Shown in pieces: positions 17,583 through 28,379 of a stretch of 64,000 nucleotides of DNA. Origin of the DNA: Chaetoceros tenuissimus (lineage: Eukaryota; Bacillariophyta; Thalassiosirophyceae; Chaetocerotales; Chaetocerotaceae); the NCBI GenBank assembly GCA_021927905.1, contig BLLK01000038.1, positions 62,001 to 126,000 of the forward strand, written 5' to 3'. The notes beneath the pieces were generated by a model. It was given only the letters and a program-made list of their open reading frames with translations. It made no database searches and was not told the DNA's origin. Each line of letters starts with the position of its first letter. The first letter of the stretch is position 1. The position numbers and the translations under genes were made by a program.

Positions 17583-18263
17583 TTATGCCTCATGATTAAC
17601 AAGCTCTGCCTGTTCATCATTTCTTCCATCCGTGAATTTATCCGTCATGGCTTCTAAATTGGAAATCACCTCGTCCAGCGAAGTACACCATCTTGTACCT
17701 ATGCGGTATTTTCCAAAACTAAATAGTGGATTCATACTGCTTTTTGGAGCAAGCGCATGTAAATGTAAGTGGTCAACGGAGTTAAAAGGTGGCACATGGA
17801 AACACAAGATATAGTCATTCTTCCGTAAAATATCTTCTCCATTGTATTTTTCTGAATACGATGGAAATTCCCGTAATATTTCAATTGCTTCCTGTTTCAT
17901 CTCATATAATAAATCAATATCTTGAGGTTTCAAGTGTTTGATGGTGGGTATGTAACGCTTTGGTATTATGAGAGCGTGCAATTGAGCTTTTGGAGAACGA
18001 TCTCGAAATGTCAATGTATTCTCAGTTTCTCTATATGTGAACGAGGGCAAAGTCCCTTCTAAAATTCTGCCGAATGGTGATGGATTACTTTTATAGTAAT
18101 CTTTCTTTTCATTACCATCCAATATGAAAGGTTGACTTGTGTCTGATGGAGGTTCGTGAAATTGTAACGTTGGTTCAGGGGAAGATGCAGGTGCAAGACT
18201 CTTTTGACCCAAACATAAGTTGCACGTTATCAATTGCAGAATTTGACTTCTAGTCATCATCAT
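17583..18263 (-). CDS. HINT3-like histidine-triad (HIT) nucleotide hydrolase
   Basis: Single exon, 226 residues. The HIT signature DHLHLHALAP (His-x-His-x-His) lies near residue 165. It is preceded by CFHVPPFNSV, matching the F-H-M-P-P-F-x-S block I associate with HINT3. HALIIPKRYIPTIKHL provides the earlier beta strand of the fold, and a conserved KYRIGTRWCTSLDEVI tail follows. HINT-type enzymes hydrolyse adenosine 5'-phosphoramidates such as lysyl-AMP. The N-terminal 60 residues are extra relative to the core, and the first about 30 could be a weak organelle-targeting sequence. Three consecutive ATGs begin the frame and the first is used. Confidence 0.82.
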   Translation of the reverse strand: MMMTRSQILQLITCNLCLGQKSLAPASSPEPTLQFHEPPSDTSQPFILDGNEKKDYYKSNPSPFGRILEGTLPSFTYRETENTLTFRDRSPKAQLHALIIPKRYIPTIKHLKPQDIDLLYEMKQEAIEILREFPSYSEKYNGEDILRKNDYILCFHVPPFNSVDHLHLHALAPKSSMNPLFSFGKYRIGTRWCTSLDEVISNLEAMTDKFTDGRNDEQAELVNHEA

Positions 18264-18613
18264 TTTATAAAACTAGAACCTGCAGATGGAAGAATGCTTG
18301 CTAACAAATGGTGGACGATCGAGAGTTTTCCTCTCTGTAAAGTAATAATTGTATTTGTGTCAGGTTGGCTTGTTGTATGTTGTTGGTAGTAGTAGTTCTA
18401 TTTAACTTACACTGAGAGATGCAATTACGTTCGACATACAGACCGTAGTGGTCTCATTCATGTTTACATAACCGTTATTAACTGCAAGTAATGAGATAAG
18501 CTCTTTTGCTCACGTCCTCACATTCACAACATTAGAAAAGAAAAAGAAAACCTTTCATTCACTCATTATTGCAGTAATAAGCAAGGTTTATTATAGCTTC
18601 AAGATACAGAAAC
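18264..18613. other. Divergent promoter region (HINT3-like / dual immunophilin)
   Basis: A 350-bp A+T-rich gap between two divergent start codons, so both promoters must lie in it or overlap it. No conserved element was recognised by eye. Confidence 0.55.
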
Positions 18614-20224
18614 ATGGCAGACGTAGATACTTCAAAGGCTATTGATGTCTCCGTCGCACAGGATGGTGGAATTCTTAAAACAATTTTGAAAGAAGCCCCA
18701 ACAGATGCCCTTGGTCCACCACCAGCAGGATTTGAAGTAACAGCACATTACACTGGAACTCTTGCTTCTGATGGATCCAAATTTGATAGCTCAGTTGATC
18801 GTGGTACTCCATTCAAGTTCACAATCGGCCAGGGTCAAGTGATTCGTGGATGGGTGAGTATTCATCTACTTCATACTTTTTCATGAAACACATCGTGTCA
18901 ATTTTCTTTCATGGATAATATTCTGACACATGTATCTACTTATCTTGTTAAATCTGACACATCTATCTACTCATCTTGTTAAATTGGTTTAACTATTTTT
19001 TAGGATGAAGGATTTGCTTCCATGAAATGCGGAGAAAAGGCGATTCTCACAATTAGATCCGATTATGGATACGGAGATAATGGATCTCCTCCAAAAATTC
19101 CAGGGGGAGCTACGCTCAATTTCGAAGTAGAACTTCTTAGTTTCAAGGAAAAAGAAAAAGAAAAGTGGGAAATGAGTCCAGCTGAGCGTGTTGAGAAAGC
19201 AAAAAAGCTAAAGACTGAAGGTACTTCTCTCTTTATGGAGAAGCGATTTGGAGAAGCAGCATCTCTTTATGAAGAAGCTGCAAAGTTTGTGTTCGATGAA
19301 GGAGAGGGAGAATTTGTACCAGATGATGACAAGGAATTGTATACAAGTTGTTATTCCAACGCTGCAATGTGTCATATCAAAACATCTAATTGGGTAGAAG
19401 CTGTAAAGTCTGCATCCGTTGTATTGGGAGTGGAAGGATATGAAAATAATGTGAAAGCACTTTACAGAAGGGGGATCTCAAAGATGAACACTGGAAATCT
19501 GAAGGATGCAAAAGTAGACCTCATGGCTGCATACAAGGCCGATCCGAAGAATAAAGATGTTCGACAAGGGATTGCAAAACTAAAGAATGAGATTGCCGCT
19601 GCAAAAAAGAAGGAAAAAGGTACCTTCGGGAATATGTTCAAAGTATCCCTTTATGATGATAAGAAGGGTATCCTTGTACCAAATGCTAACGGGGACAATC
19701 CACATGTTTTCTTTGATATTAAGCAAGGTGAAGAAGATCTTGGAAGAATCACTATGCAGCTATATAAAGATATCACGCCAAAGACTGCAGAGAACTTTAG
19801 AGCTCTTTGTACCGGTGAAAAAGGAGAGGGAAAATCTGGGAAACCTCTGCACTTCAAGGGTTGTACCTTTCACCGTGTGATCAAGGAATTCATGATTCAA
19901 GGTGGTGATTTCACTCGCGGAGATGGAACTGGCGGAGAAAGTATCTACGGAGAGAAGTTTGAGGACGAAAACTTTACAATCAAACATACAAAGTCTGGTC
20001 AATTATCTATGGCAAATGCCGGACCGGGCACCAATGGCTCTCAATTCTTCATTACTTCTAGAGATACTCCACACTTGGACAATAAGCATGTTGTCTTTGG
20101 ACATGTTGTTGAGGGTATGGATATTGTCAGAAAGATTGAAGACACCGAGACTGGTGCAAATGATAAACCGACAGTTGATGTTGTAATCGCTGACTGCGGT
20201 GAAACCGACTACAAAGCTGAGTAA
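18614..20224 (+). CDS. Dual-family immunophilin: FKBP-TPR-cyclophilin fusion (FCBP), two exons
   Basis: Exons 18614-18853 and 19004-20224 (150-bp intron, phase 0) give 486 residues. Residues about 25-125 are an FKBP peptidyl-prolyl isomerase. The pocket residues are present: HYTG, KFDSS, FKFTIG, VIRGW, YGYG and NFEVEL. Residues about 145-285 hold TPR repeats like those of FKBP4/5 and Cyp40, which in those proteins bind the C-terminal tail of Hsp90. Residues about 310-483 are a complete cyclophilin: FHRVI and FMIQGGDF (catalytic Arg, Phe, Gln), [16 protein letters not shown] and KHVVFG. At the position of the cyclosporin-contact Trp of CypA this protein has His (TPHLDNKHV), as in Cyp40. Both isomerase active sites look intact. 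There is no signal peptide, so it should be cytosolic or nuclear. Confidence 0.93.
18922..18983 (+). repeat. 31-bp tandem duplication inside an intron
   Basis: Two adjacent 31-bp copies (18922-18952 and 18953-18983), beginning TCTGACACATGTATCTAC and TCTGACACATCTATCTAC, lie in the immunophilin intron just before the acceptor. They differ at two positions, which accounts for the longer-than-usual intron. Confidence 0.9.
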
Positions 20225-20344
20225 AGAGCTCAACCTATTGTGTAGATAGTAAGGTAGTTTTGATAGCTTTAGGGAATCTTTTTAAAATATTTAGGGAATC
20301 TAAGTTTTTCTGAAAACATTAAGTATAGAATTTTATTAACGACT

Positions 20345-23300
20345 TTAACTAGAAATATTCCCACCACCACATGAACAGCAAGCCTCGCTCGCGGTGAAAC
20401 CAAAGTTACCATAGCTATGTCCATAATCTTGACATCTTGACCCTTCCGAGTACCATGCACACCCGTAGGAAGGTCCATCTGCATCGTGCCACCCATCATA
20501 CTTATCTACACATTGTGTTGTCAAAGATGAGATGGGAGAATTTGTCGGTGTCATTGTCGGGGTAGATGTAACAGCTGTGAGTTCAGCATTATTTTCCCCC
20601 GTTGACCGAACACCTCCTCCGCATCCACAGCACGCTTTAGGATGGAGAAGAGAAGAAGAAATGGATAAAAAGCCATGGTTAGTGAATGATACAAGAAGGT
20701 GACAGGGAAAAAATCATCATATCTTTTATTCGGTACTTCATACAGTTAGACTTTTTCTTACCTTCGTTTGCCGTCTTTCCGTACATTGCGTATGCTGTCA
20801 AGTGACCATAGGTCTCGCAATTTGCGCCCTGCGAATACCAGTAGCAATTATAATTAGGCCCGTCTGTATCATGCCAATTTTCAGGGGAATTCAGGCATGA
20901 AGTTGGAGAAGCTGTTGGACTATCTATTTGTGGAGACGAAGTTGGAATTGAATCATTGTTGGTAGGCTCCTCTTCTGCTCTAAATTTATGTCCACCTCCA
21001 CAGCCGCAGCAAGCTTTAAGAAGGAGAAGAGAAGAAAAATGCATAAAAAGCCATGGTTAGTTAATGATACACGAAGGTGATAGGAAAAGAAATGAACATC
21101 ATATCTCTAACACACGTTATTTCATATAGCAAGACTTTTTCTTACCTTCGTTTGCTGTCTTTCCGTACATTGCATACGCTGTCAAGTGACCATATGCTTG
21201 ACAATTTCCGCCTTCTGAGTACCATCCACAGTTGTACGCATCGCCATCAGCGTCATGCCAATTTTCAGGAGAATTGAGACATGTTGTTGGAGAAGGTGTC
21301 GGGTAGGATGTTTCTAGAACAGGAGATTCTTCTTCTATGGAAGAAACTTTATTTCCACCACCGCATCCGCAACAAGCTAATGGTGATAGGAAAAGAAATG
21401 AACATCACATCTTTAAACACATTATTCAATATAGCAAGACTTTTTCTTACCTTCGTTTGCTGTTTTCCCGTACATTGCATACTGAGTCAAATGGCCATAG
21501 GATTCACAATTTCCTCCTGTGCTATACCAATCACAATTGTAGTTTGCGCCATCTGAGTCGTGCCAATTCTCAGGTGAATTGACACAAATTGTTGGCAGAG
21601 TTGTTGTTCCAGATGTTGGAGCAACCGTTGGAGCAGACGTGGGCTAGACAAAGAAAAGAAATCTCATTAGATGACGCGTGATGAAAATGAAAATGAAAAT
21701 GTAATGCCATTTGAATGCTTACCGTAGCTGATGGACTGGATGTTGGAGCAGCTGTCGGACTGGAAGTCGGGATGTTCGTGGGGGAAGAGGTAGGCTTTTA
21801 TTATGAAAACATGTAAGTTTCGAAATTATTTATGGAAAATAATCATACAACTGTAATTCGAAGAAAAATAACACTTACCGAGGCAGTTGGCGAAGCAGTT
21901 GGACTTGCGGTAGGGGACTTTGTTGGCGCCTTCGAAGGAGATGAGGAAGATAATTTTGAAGGAGAGCCAATAGGACTGAATGTTGGACTTTTTGTCGGCG
22001 CTGGTGTGCCTTGAGAAGGATAAGCCGTGGGCGGTGGTGAAGTCGGGCTGTCTTCAGCTCTATTTCCACCCCCACACGAACAACAGCATTCATTTGCTGT
22101 AACGCCCATGTTTGGATAATCATTACCAATGGATACACAGCGATCTGATACCGCATACCAATCACATGTATACTATCATCAAGAAACCCCTGAATTGAGT
22201 ATCCAATCTAATAGTGTAGTATAGAAAACATGAAAATACTTACATCAGGCCCCTCAGAGTCGAACCAATTTTCAACAAGATCTGTACAGCCATCTGGAAA
22301 TGACCGTATGCTAGTTGACTTGATTGTAGGTGCAAGTGTTGGTGATCCATTTGTACTTCTCCCACCTCCACAGCTGCAACAGTTTTGACTAGCTGTAACG
22401 CCCATGTTTGGATAATCATCGCCAAATTGAATGCAGCGATCATCTTGTCCATACCAGTCACAGTTGAACTAATCACGTTTCAAAAATAATTTGAGCTTGA
22501 AAAGGCACATATAAAAACAGCAAAAACCCGGAATACTTACTTCAGGACCGTCTCCGTCATCCCATCCTTCAACTAAATCTTGACAGGTAGCAACAGGAGA
22601 GGCAGTTGGACTCAAGGTTGGCGAAGGAGTTACTTCCTCCCCGCCTCCACAAAAACAACATGCTTCGTTCGCAGTGAATCCAAAGTTACTGTAGTTATTA
22701 CCAAATTGGGCACAACCATCTTGAGTTTTGTACCAATCGCATGTATACTCCGGCCCGCCACTGTCATACCACCCTTGGACATCTACGCATGACGACACTG
22801 GAGACTTTGTAGGTGCATCAGAGAGCTTCAAGCCCCCGCCACACGAACAACAGCATTCATTTGCCACGAACCCAAAATTAGGATAAGAGTCACCGAAATC
22901 TTGGCAATTACTACCCTCCCCATACCATTCACAATTATACTGGTCGCCGTCTTTTAAAATAATTTCAGAATCATGTTTATGATAGTCTTAAAGATTATTC
23001 GACAAATGAAAAACTTACCTGGGTCATGCCATGTAGATAAAAGGTCACTACAAGACACAGTTGGGGAGGAAGACGGAGTGGAAGTCGGTTTGATTCCTCC
23101 TCCACAGCTGCAGCAAGCCTCGTTAGCTGTCAGCCCTCCTTCGCCTACTGACTGATCACCAAAAGCTTCACACCTCCCATCCTGACTATACCAATGACAA
23201 TTATAGAGAGGTCTTTTGCAATAATTTGAGAATCATGTTTATAATTGAAATAAGCAATATTTGACGAAAGAAAAACTTACCCATCTCCATCAAACCAATT

Positions 23301-23530
23301 TTCGACACGATCTAAACATTCCGGAGTTTCCGAAGGAGCTGTAGTAGGGGCAGGAGTAGCAGGTGTTCCTCCACCACAACTGCAACAGCATTCTAAAGCG
23401 TTAACGCCGAAATTAGGGGCATCTAGCCCAAAAGATTGGCACCTGTCACCAACAGAATACCACTTGCAATCATAACTGTGCCCATCAGCGTCGTGCCACC
23501 CCTCAACAAGATCTCTACAATGTCCTTCGG
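20345..23530 (-). repeat. Ten six-cysteine repeat units of the M11 protease, most split by introns
   Basis: Each unit follows C-x(6-7)-W-(H/F/Y/D)-D-x-(D/E/G)-G-x-x-Y-x-C-x-W-Y-x(5)-C-x(3)-G-x-(A/N)-(N/S)-E-(A/C)-C-C-x-C-G-G-G, six cysteines in all. The cysteine pattern resembles ShKT-type toxin-fold domains, although the spacing is not a perfect match. Introns fall inside the 'DG..Y.C' segment in units 2, 3, 5 and 6, and just before 'ACCGCGGG' in units 7, 8 and 9. Units 1, 4 and 10 are uninterrupted. Units 7-9 are very similar to one another (SPENWHD...YGHL..YAMYGKTANE), and the introns at 20635-20761 and 21014-21145 are also visibly alike. Confidence 0.85.
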
Positions 23531-25727
23531 GAGTAGGAGACATCGTTGGATGTTCAGACGCGACATTGGTTGGAGATGCCGACGGTGCCTCGACAATGTG
23601 GATATCGGGGATCTGAAAAGGAATAGCTACCTCATTTGCGACCTCCGATGCAATCGTGGCAATTTGTTTAGAGTAAAGTTGCACAAGTGAATCTGGAGAG
23701 AGTAATTCCATGGACTTTTCCTGAGGTAGTTGCTGAATTACTTCGTATAGGACTTCCATGCGATCTCCAGCTTTCAACTTGCGAGAATCTTTTCCAAGTT
23801 TACGTTCTGATTGACATTCCACACTATAGTCGACTTGCAGAAGTGTAGTACCTTCTTGAGAGTGTTTATACAATGTCTGAAGTAGACTTTCAAGAATGGT
23901 ATCAGAATCACAACTACCTTCAATAGAGAGACTAAACAATCCTTTACTTTCTACCGCAACATCTGCGTTGACAGTCACAAGTGCAATATCATTGTCATAA
24001 TTAATTCCATATACTGCTATAGAAAGATCTGTGCCTGTACCAGTATAGTTGTACACAGTATACGATTCACCTGGCTCCAAAGTGGCGAGTAATACAGTAT
24101 CTGTGCCTGGAAGCTCTATGTTGTCTGCACAATACACAACAACTTTATTTGGACTTGTTGTACCCGTGTTATAATCAGTCAATCCATTATAGCCAATAAA
24201 ATAAGATGTTGGAGTTTCATTATCAATACGAATCAACATGGGGTGATTGTTCTGGTCTGTCTCTACATTGTAATTCTGGATCATACCTGCGAAGGAGAAA
24301 CGTCTTTCAGTTATTTCTTTTTGTACATCATTCAGCAAAACATGTTTTTGACCAAACCACCCAGAGCGCCAGGATTGCGCAGCATTGAAACAGAGAAGAG
24401 GACCATCACTCTGTGCATAAGAAAACCCCATCATTCCACTCCTAGAATGTAAAGGTGAGTCTCAAAGTTCTAGAAACAATGCACCAAATTATTGCAAATG
24501 ACTACTACTCACCTATCGGCGTACATGGCAGTAGGTGTGTTTGAATGTCCCCATCCTAAATTATGCTGTAAGGGAAGATGCTTCAGTTAGATTTTATATG
24601 AACCAAAGAAGAACTTGCCATAACAAATATACTCACACCTATTTCATGCATTTGGGCTGATACATATAAACACCATTTATCTGAATAGACAGATATGAAG
24701 CTGTTAACAACACCATATGCTACAGCTGGCATAGCACCTGGAGGCAAGCAGTACATCACCTTTGCAATTTTTATAACATAGATAGACATAATCAGAAAAC
24801 ATTTTGAAGTATAAAACTTTGACGAATGCATAGAAAAATACTCACATGGTCAGCCAACTCAAGTGGACTTGCAACGTTGAATTGATAGTTCAATTCTGCT
24901 GTAACTTTATTTCGAATGTATGCATGATGAGCTGTTTTTGATACTAGATCTAGTTTCACTGAAACAACTCCATTTGCTATGCTCGTAGATAGACCTTGGC
25001 GATCTTCAGCCTTGGAAAATGATAGTTTTCCATTTGAGCAAGCGTGATATTGACTGGAAAGATTCACGGGATCTACTCCATTACCAAACACAGAGTCACT
25101 TAATTCCTGCTCGGTACTTGTCACCACCGCATCACTCAATTCGATGTGTACAACCAAGACGATCCTATTACCCCCAACTTTGTTGACATGTGCCAATCTC
25201 CTTCGAATTAAGCTATTCTCTAATTCTGAATGTCCCAGATCTGTTATAAACTGGAGATCAGATTTGTGAAGATCAAGAGTCTGAGTATCTTCATACACAT
25301 TGGTTTTATCTGGTGCTACTATCTTTGTCATTCCACTGACAATACTGCCTTGTACAATCATTTGCTTTAACCATTTGTTTTCTTCAACCGCAATTGTATA
25401 TATATTCCCACTCTCTGTCAAACAACTCAATTCCATACTTTTTACTTCTTCTGTTGTCAATTCAGCTGTAGCTTCATTTGGATCTGGCATTGAGTCCCCG
25501 AACACAGCAGTGCATCCTTCCTCAAGTTTAAATCTCACCTATAATAATCAAAACAAATCAGTCAATTTATTTCTACTAGGGAAAAGAAAGCGGATATTAA
25601 AAACTTTACTCTTCCTTACCCTTTTTATGTCAGATTCATCAACTGTATCGCCTATGTCATAGAGTGTTGATTGCGCATGTATTAAACTTGGCCAAAAGAG
25701 GAGAGGAATGATATTGATTAGATACAT
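20345..25727 (-). CDS. Secreted M11 (gametolysin-like) zinc metalloprotease with ten C-terminal six-Cys repeats, 14 exons
   Basis: Exons (minus strand): 25727-25620, 25538-24846, 24759-24637, 24565-24513, 24441-23281, 23212-23019, 22950-22541, 22468-22244, 22172-21879, 21794-21723, 21643-21451, 21376-21146, 21013-20762, 20634-20345. They encode 1,432 residues. The first exon encodes a signal peptide (MYLINIIPLLFWPSLIHAQ). Joining exons 3 and 4 creates the metzincin zinc site HEIGHNLGWGH (His305, Glu306, His309, His315), preceded by YVSAQM. A Met-turn SGMMGFSY follows near 330 and LLCFNAAQSW near 342. This combination is typical of peptidase family M11, known for cell-wall lysis in volvocine algae. 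From about residue 633 to the end are ten Cys-rich repeats joined by Pro/Thr/Ser linkers. It is expected to act on or outside the cell wall; the substrate is unknown. Confidence 0.88.
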
Positions 25728-26283
25728 ATTTCAAGTGTAAATAGACTACAACAGGCTCTCAAAAATCTTGTTATTCCAGAGTATATCGATGTGATACATT
25801 CTATAAACTCGACTAGTATACAGTAAGTACAATTCTTGATCTAAGAAGCCTATCATACTTGAGAACGCTATTTTTTATGAACGACTTCTCACCAATCATT
25901 TCAGACACTAAAAAGGGGTTAAAAATGACAAAAATTACGTTCGTCTCACGAATGACTAACTAAATTAGAACAAACAAACATGTAGTATCACTTTCTGTTT
26001 AGAGGGATACAGTACAATTTTTCTTTTAACTTTTCATGTAAGTTCGTTCCATTCCAATACCATCTCTTAGTCACTTTTACTCTTCATTTTTCGATGGGTG
26101 AGATCTATTCACAGAATGCTCGAGTCAAAAATGGTTTGAAGAACGTGAGAATGGTTGTTCCCTAGCCTTCCTAACTTGAGAGCCAAACGAGTCTTCTACT
26201 ATATCCTTCATGTTTTACTCATGATTCAATAAACTTAATTTAATGTCACATTATAGATTGTTCTCATTAGACAACTTTTTGCT
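25728..26283. other. Intergenic region: M11 protease promoter and CTL1 3' flank
   Basis: About 555 bp, A+T-rich, between the M11 protease start and the stop codon of the choline-transporter-like gene. Nothing further was recognised. Confidence 0.55.
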
Positions 26284-28007
26284 TTACGCGTAGATCTCAG
26301 GCCATGAAGATCTCCAAGCATCTCTCAATTCCAAAGACAGCTGAGGATGATTCTGTTCGAATTCAGCTGGGGACTCAGCAAAACAAACGATGCAAGTTTT
26401 AACTGCTGAATCAACAATACCAAGGAATATACTAGCTAAAATTAATCCAACCAAAAATCCGAAAAGGAATCCAATTCCAGAAGAATTATCAAAACCATAG
26501 TCAGCGAAAATATTCTGGTCTAGAGAAGCCATGATAAAACCTACAAGTCCTGTGAAAAGCCCGATGACAAGGGAAATCATGCCAAGAACTCTGGCAGCTA
26601 AGGAATCAGAAATGATTGTTGTCCATCCTTTTGCTTGGAAGAGTTGAATTACATTTCTACCTGCATCCAAGTAGCTATATCCATAGAGACCTGAAATGTC
26701 GATTGTTAGTGTTTGAGAAAATTTAAGCACTATCATAGACCTTCACACAAATGAAGATATGCATTTCAATGTACCATTCATGGGAACTTACCGACGTAAA
26801 TATAAGCCCATTCATTAAAATATTCAATCAAATCTTCAATACAAGCGAGAATACACTGAATGATGCATCCAATCAATTTCATAGAATCATCATCACTGTG
26901 TCTCAACTGGTTCTGTAAATGTCTCAAAGTTTGAATAATTGCAACAATCAAAGATCCAAAGCAGATACTCCCAAAACTGCTCACAACAATTGTTAGTCCA
27001 GTCCTTTGCAATGATTATTGAAAAATTCCGCAAGATATAATCTCACCTATAGGTTGTACTTCTGACGAATGAATCTTTAATAGAAGGGCTGCAAAATGAG
27101 GAAGCCTCAAGAGGCGCAAACCACCAGGTTCCAATCACACCGGCAGTAGTAGCATGCATTGTATTTGACAAGACCTGATGTGTCCAAAAATAACTCAGCA
27201 ACATCAAAAATGCCATGGCAGGATATGCATCAAGTACGGCATTTGAAATGAAAGTCCACATTAGTGAATATCCCGCAGCGACAATCATCAAAGCATATGC
27301 TACAACTGACAATCCCAAATTAGATCGAACAGCTGAAGTGGGCGGTGAAAGGTTAGGAACAAGAACACTTTACAAATCATGTCATTTCCACCTTCAAGAG
27401 CTTACATACTTACCTGATAATGCAGTATTCAAATTCGCAGCAGCAAAAGCAACTCTATTCCAAACTGCACAAGTGTAACATAGAGTAACAGCAAAAGAAA
27501 TAGCTCCAAATACCGCCCCCATCACACTACCTGCTCCAAACAGTAAAATCATGACTGCAAAACTTGTGAAGCATCCAAAAACTAAGGAAATTTTCACAAG
27601 CTGTCTTGAAAACTTCATCATGAAACCAAGCGCCAAAGTTGACATACCGACGGCAAATACACAGCAAACACCGACGAAATATGTAATCTGTCCAAGATCA
27701 ATCTCTGCAGCATTATTATTGTTGTTGTTGTCATACCCGATGGCAAAAGGGACTACACATACAAGTGCAATTAGATGTGCGTAGAATAGAACGCCAAAAA
27801 AGACATCATTAAATTTTGGAGGTTGAACCGATCCTATAGAAAACAAAGAGGTTAGTTTTCCAGTACATTTCTCTCATAGTCTAGTCGTAATAAATACTGA
27901 CCCTTTTCTCCATTAAATGTTTCACCGAACTCATTCACCGGTTCAGCGACAGTGAATGGCTGGACCATTGCATGCTGTCCCTGCACTACAGATGTATTGT
28001 TTTTCAT
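26284..28007 (-). CDS. Choline-transporter-like protein (CTL/SLC44/PNS1 family) paralogue 1, five exons
   Basis: Exons (minus strand) 28007-27902, 27833-27414, 27332-27047, 26979-26792 and 26690-26284 give 468 residues. The protein has about ten hydrophobic segments. It carries the CTL-family signature near residue 255 (TTAGVIGTWWFAP), followed by SSFGSICFGSLIVAIIQTLR, IEYFNEWAYIYVGLYGYSY and a glycine-rich penultimate membrane segment (GIGFLFGFLVGLIL). The end, ..VCFAESPAEFEQNHPQLS.., also matches the family. CTL proteins export or import choline and related compounds across the plasma or endomembranes. A short run of asparagines lies in the first extracytosolic loop. The start matches that of paralogue 2 (both have VVQGQ near the N-terminus). 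The donor of the first intron is GTCAGT, less usual than its neighbours. Confidence 0.88.
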
Positions 28008-28379
28008 GTTGAAGATGTTGATTGATTCAAATATGTAAACTATATGAATATTCTTTGATAGACTTCATACAAAACAACTAGCAACTAGCTAGCTAGAGAA
28101 TTTGGATGATCATCATGAATGTTCTTCGAGATCATGTTGTCATGTTGTCTTGACTTCGTGTTTGTTTCGTTTGTCATTGTGCAACGGTCGTCGAGAACTG
28201 TCATATTAGTATTGTCAATAAGAGCTTTTTAGAACTATGTCTAAAGTCATTGGAAAAAAGTAAAGGATCACAATGAACAAACGTACCGTAATGTGTAATG
28301 TTCAAAGTTCAAACAACACCGAAGCCTAAGTATATTCATACATGATAAACACTTCTCCCCAGCAATATCTTGACGAACC
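28008..28379. other. Divergent promoter region (CTL1 / ArfGAP fusion)
   Basis: A 372-bp gap between divergent start codons must carry both core promoters. No repeated element or recognisable site was identified. Confidence 0.55.

Noticed and set aside
21832-22014. Plus-strand frame rich in Val-Gly-Ala (VGEAVGLAVGDFVG type)
   Set aside because: It is the antisense reading of the Pro-Thr-Ser linker of the M11 protease, a common artefact opposite PT repeats.
20345-23530. Regularly spaced repeats that might suggest a CRISPR or satellite array
   Set aside because: The repeats are long, variable, coding six-Cys units with splice sites; there are no short identical repeats with unique spacers.
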